This document shows positions 6,175 to 8,272 of a stretch of DNA of 8,272 bases, piece by piece; within the stretch, counting starts at the first letter, position 1; every line of letters begins with the position of its first letter. The notes beneath the pieces were generated by a model, which saw only the letters and a program-made list of their open reading frames with translations, searched no databases and was not told the origin of the DNA. The stretch is taken from the NCBI GenBank assembly GCA_002717285.1, contig PBDF01000006.1:136622-144893 (forward strand), written 5' to 3'. This stretch comes from Magnetovibrio sp. (GTDB lineage Bacteria; Pseudomonadota; Alphaproteobacteria; Rhodospirillales_A; JABHCV01). Made by a program: the position numbers and the translations under genes.

Positions 6175-7467
6175 TCAATCAGTAAACGGATCATGATTAA
6201 GAATAGATTCTTCACGTTCTGGACCGGTTGAGAGTAGAGCAACTGGAGCTTCTATCAATTCCTCAATTCGGCGAATATATTCTATAGCGTTTGAAGGTAG
6301 CTCGGCCCATGATTTGGCCCCTTTTGTGCTCTTTGTCCAACCCTTCATGCTTTCATAGATGGCTTCAACTTTTTGTTGTTTAACGGTTGAAGCCGGTACG
6401 TGATCATAAATCTTACCATCTATCCGATAGCCTGTGCATAGTTTCAACTCTTCTATACCGTCGAGAACATCAATTTTAGTTAAGGCAATACCCTGAATAC
6501 CATTAACTTTGACGGATTGGCGAACCAAAACTGCATCAAACCAACCACACCGACGAGGTCTACCAGTTACAGTACCTAATTCTCGACCACGTTTAGCAAG
6601 GTTTTGTCCAACCTCTCCCTCAAGTTCGGTAGGAAACGGACCACTTCCTACACGGGTAGTGTAGGCTTTAGTTATACCGAGAACGTAATCAATAGCTCCT
6701 AGCCCTTGCCCTGATCCAGTTGCGGCTTGGCTAGCAACTACATTAGATGAAGTGACGAATGGATACGTTCCATGGTCTATATCGAGCATGGTACCCTGTG
6801 CTCCCTCATAGAGTACCCTTTTCCCCAATTTTTTTGCCTCATCGAGTTTTTTCCACACGGCCTGTGTATAAGGCAATAGCTTTGGAGCTAATTCTTTGAG
6901 TTGGTTTAGTAAATTACCTCCGTCGATTTCTTCCATGTTAAGGCCACGCAATAATGCATTATGATGCGATAATAATTTTTCAATTTTTTCAACTAGTGCT
7001 TCAGAATCTGCAAGATCGCCTGCTCGGATAGCCCGCCTTGCAACTTTATCCTCATACGCCGGACCGATGCCACGTCCTGTGGTCCCAATTTTGGATTTTC
7101 CAAGGGCTTCTTCACGAATCTTGTCAAGGTTTCCATGCAAGGGTAGAATCAGGGGAGCATTGTCGGCGATGTAAAGATTTTCTGGAGAAATATCAATATC
7201 CTGATTGCGAATATTATCAATTTCCTTGAGCAAAGCCCATGGATCAAGGACTACACCATTCCCAATTATGGATAATTTGCCTCCTCTAACAACTCCAGAA
7301 GGAAGCATATTAAGCTTATATGTTACCCCATTGATAACAAGTGTATGTCCTGCATTATGACCACCTTGAAAACGCACAACAACATCAGCCCTTTCAGATA
7401 GCCAATCAACAATTTTACCTTTACCCTCGTCGCCCCATTGCGAGCCTACTACTACTACATTGCCCAT
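6175..7467 (-). CDS. purA: Adenylosuccinate synthetase PurA
   Basis: PurA uses GTP to join IMP and aspartate into adenylosuccinate, the first committed step from IMP to AMP, in the cytoplasm. The 430-residue frame is complete and of normal family length. The N-terminal loop [11 protein letters not shown] carries catalytic Asp13, and QGGHNAGHT carries catalytic His41. [14 protein letters not shown] forms the IMP-binding segment. [26 protein letters not shown], the RRCGWFDAV region and LTKIDVLDG are all intact. The C-terminus has [13 protein letters not shown] 7467 gives the canonical [15 protein letters not shown] start, with AAAGGA as ribosome binding site about 10 bases upstream. It follows hisZ after 29 bases on the same strand, so the two are probably cotranscribed, an arrangement I associate with alphaproteobacteria. 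No strong terminator hairpin is visible after the TGA, only AT-rich sequence with T-runs. Confidence 0.97.
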   Translation of the reverse strand: MGNVVVVGSQWGDEGKGKIVDWLSERADVVVRFQGGHNAGHTLVINGVTYKLNMLPSGVVRGGKLSIIGNGVVLDPWALLKEIDNIRNQDIDISPENLYIADNAPLILPLHGNLDKIREEALGKSKIGTTGRGIGPAYEDKVARRAIRAGDLADSEALVEKIEKLLSHHNALLRGLNMEEIDGGNLLNQLKELAPKLLPYTQAVWKKLDEAKKLGKRVLYEGAQGTMLDIDHGTYPFVTSSNVVASQAATGSGQGLGAIDYVLGITKAYTTRVGSGPFPTELEGEVGQNLAKRGRELGTVTGRPRRCGWFDAVLVRQSVKVNGIQGIALTKIDVLDGIEELKLCTGYRIDGKIYDHVPASTVKQQKVEAIYESMKGWTKSTKGAKSWAELPSNAIEYIRRIEELIEAPVALLSTGPEREESILNHDPFTD

Positions 7468-7496
7468 GTTAAGATTATCCTTTAAGTGACAACTGA

Positions 7497-8272
7497 TTAT
7501 ATTTTTTTAATTATTCCATTGAGTAAGTAGTGGGAACAATGCATGCGTTTTGCTTCTGCTTTGTCGTTCCCTTTAGCTTCTAGACCACTTATTGTAATCC
7601 ATCCTTCTTTACGAAGTTTGCGAGCCTCACTTATATCCGTCATTGCTGGAATATAGAGACGCTTATTTTCACCAGAGGTGGGTATAGCGCGTAATATACT
7701 GTCCATAAATAGGGTAATCCCTGTTGCGGGCTCGCTATTTTTTGCTTCTTTATCACCTGTAAGATAACGCCCACCGCGACCCAGCTCACCTCTAATGCTT
7801 TTTGCAAAAATAGTGAAAGTTATCCCAGTGTGATATTTAAGGTCACGACTCTCAACCAGATCAACAGTTAAATTTACAGCAGGTGCCGCGGTGCTGATAT
7901 CATATATCACACTTTCCAGAGAATGGCATTCTGCAGCCGTTGTTTTGGGTAGTTTAAGCTTAGCCAAGGATGTTAACGCAGTTTTTGCAGGTCCAGTAAT
8001 TCTCAACAACCCCTCTAACTGGTTGATTGTATCAATGCTAATTTCTGAATCAAGGCAAGCGAGCTTAGATTCATCCTTACGGTCCAGGACTGCGTATAAA
8101 TTTTTTAAAATATCCTCATCTAAATCTAAATGCCGTACTATTGATGGTACTAGTGTTGGTAACCCAACATCAATTGATAAATCGTCGATGCCAAGACTGT
8201 ATAACGCCTCGACAGCCATTAAAATTACCTCAGAGTCAGCCTTGGGACTTTGGTTTCCAATTAGCTCTGATC
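7497..8272 (-). CDS. hisZ: ATP phosphoribosyltransferase regulatory subunit HisZ, 5' end outside the window
   Basis: HisZ is a catalytically inactive histidyl-tRNA-synthetase paralogue that joins the short form of HisG to build the first enzyme of histidine biosynthesis and mediates histidine feedback. The frame is open to the right edge: 17 further codons upstream of the internal ATG at 8219 encode [18 protein letters not shown], which fits the family ELIG...ADAEVI stretch. That ATG is therefore not the start. About 257 residues of an expected 380 or so are present. GRGGRYL corresponds to the HisRS motif 3 region, followed by [18 protein letters not shown] and a C-terminal domain with [19 protein letters not shown] and CSHYLLNG, typical of alphaproteobacterial HisZ. 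HisZ rather than HisS is favoured by EPATG(I/F)TLFMD, the short C-terminus without an anticodon-binding domain, and the purA neighbour. Confidence 0.92.
   Translation of the reverse strand, partial: SELIGNQSPKADSEVILMAVEALYSLGIDDLSIDVGLPTLVPSIVRHLDLDEDILKNLYAVLDRKDESKLACLDSEISIDTINQLEGLLRITGPAKTALTSLAKLKLPKTTAAECHSLESVIYDISTAAPAVNLTVDLVESRDLKYHTGITFTIFAKSIRGELGRGGRYLTGDKEAKNSEPATGITLFMDSILRAIPTSGENKRLYIPAMTDISEARKLRKEGWITISGLEAKGNDKAEAKRMHCSHYLLNGIIKKI

Noticed and set aside
7038..7229. Rightward 63-codon frame inside purA
   Set aside because: It is antisense to the conserved IMP-binding region of purA.
1..8272. CRISPR arrays, phage or insertion-sequence features
   Set aside because: No spaced direct repeats, integrase or transposase motifs, or attachment-site-like duplications were visible.

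Overview
The window comes from an AT-rich alphaproteobacterium, most likely Rhodospirillales-like. The evidence is the hisZ-purA pair, the divergent pair of an RluD-type pseudouridine synthase gene and a small DUF6476-like membrane protein gene, and a sigma-32 (rpoH) remnant directly behind rluD. An rluD-rpoH neighbourhood is known from free-living alphaproteobacteria. The low GC together with a decayed regulatory gene suggests ongoing genome reduction, as in host-associated lineages. That is inference, and no species can be named from this window.

Layout, left to right. Positions 1-1672 hold a leftward, tightly packed set read from the right: a small single-pass membrane protein (DUF6476-like), a JAMM/M67 metallopeptidase that overlaps it by 4 bases, and mnmH (tRNA 2-selenouridine synthase), which runs off the left edge. 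From 1694 rightward lies intact rluD; its ATG is only 21 bases from the divergent ATG. Positions 2699-3347 contain no intact gene. They hold a rightward, frameshifted, stop-ridden and C-terminally truncated rpoH pseudogene, which is the main discovery here.

From 3348 to the right edge everything is leftward. In transcription order: hisZ (5' end outside the window), purA, a 134-165 base gap with a candidate promoter, a large protein with a degenerate protein-kinase fold and a C-terminal membrane anchor, and a polytopic membrane protein 5 bases further on.

Functionally the window mixes translation and RNA modification (MnmH on the tRNA wobble uridine, RluD on 23S rRNA) with histidine biosynthesis (HisZ, activator of short-form HisG) and purine biosynthesis (PurA, IMP to adenylosuccinate). 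The pseudokinase and membrane-protein pair have no assignable role. If no second rpoH exists in the genome, the organism has lost or rewired sigma-32 heat-shock control.
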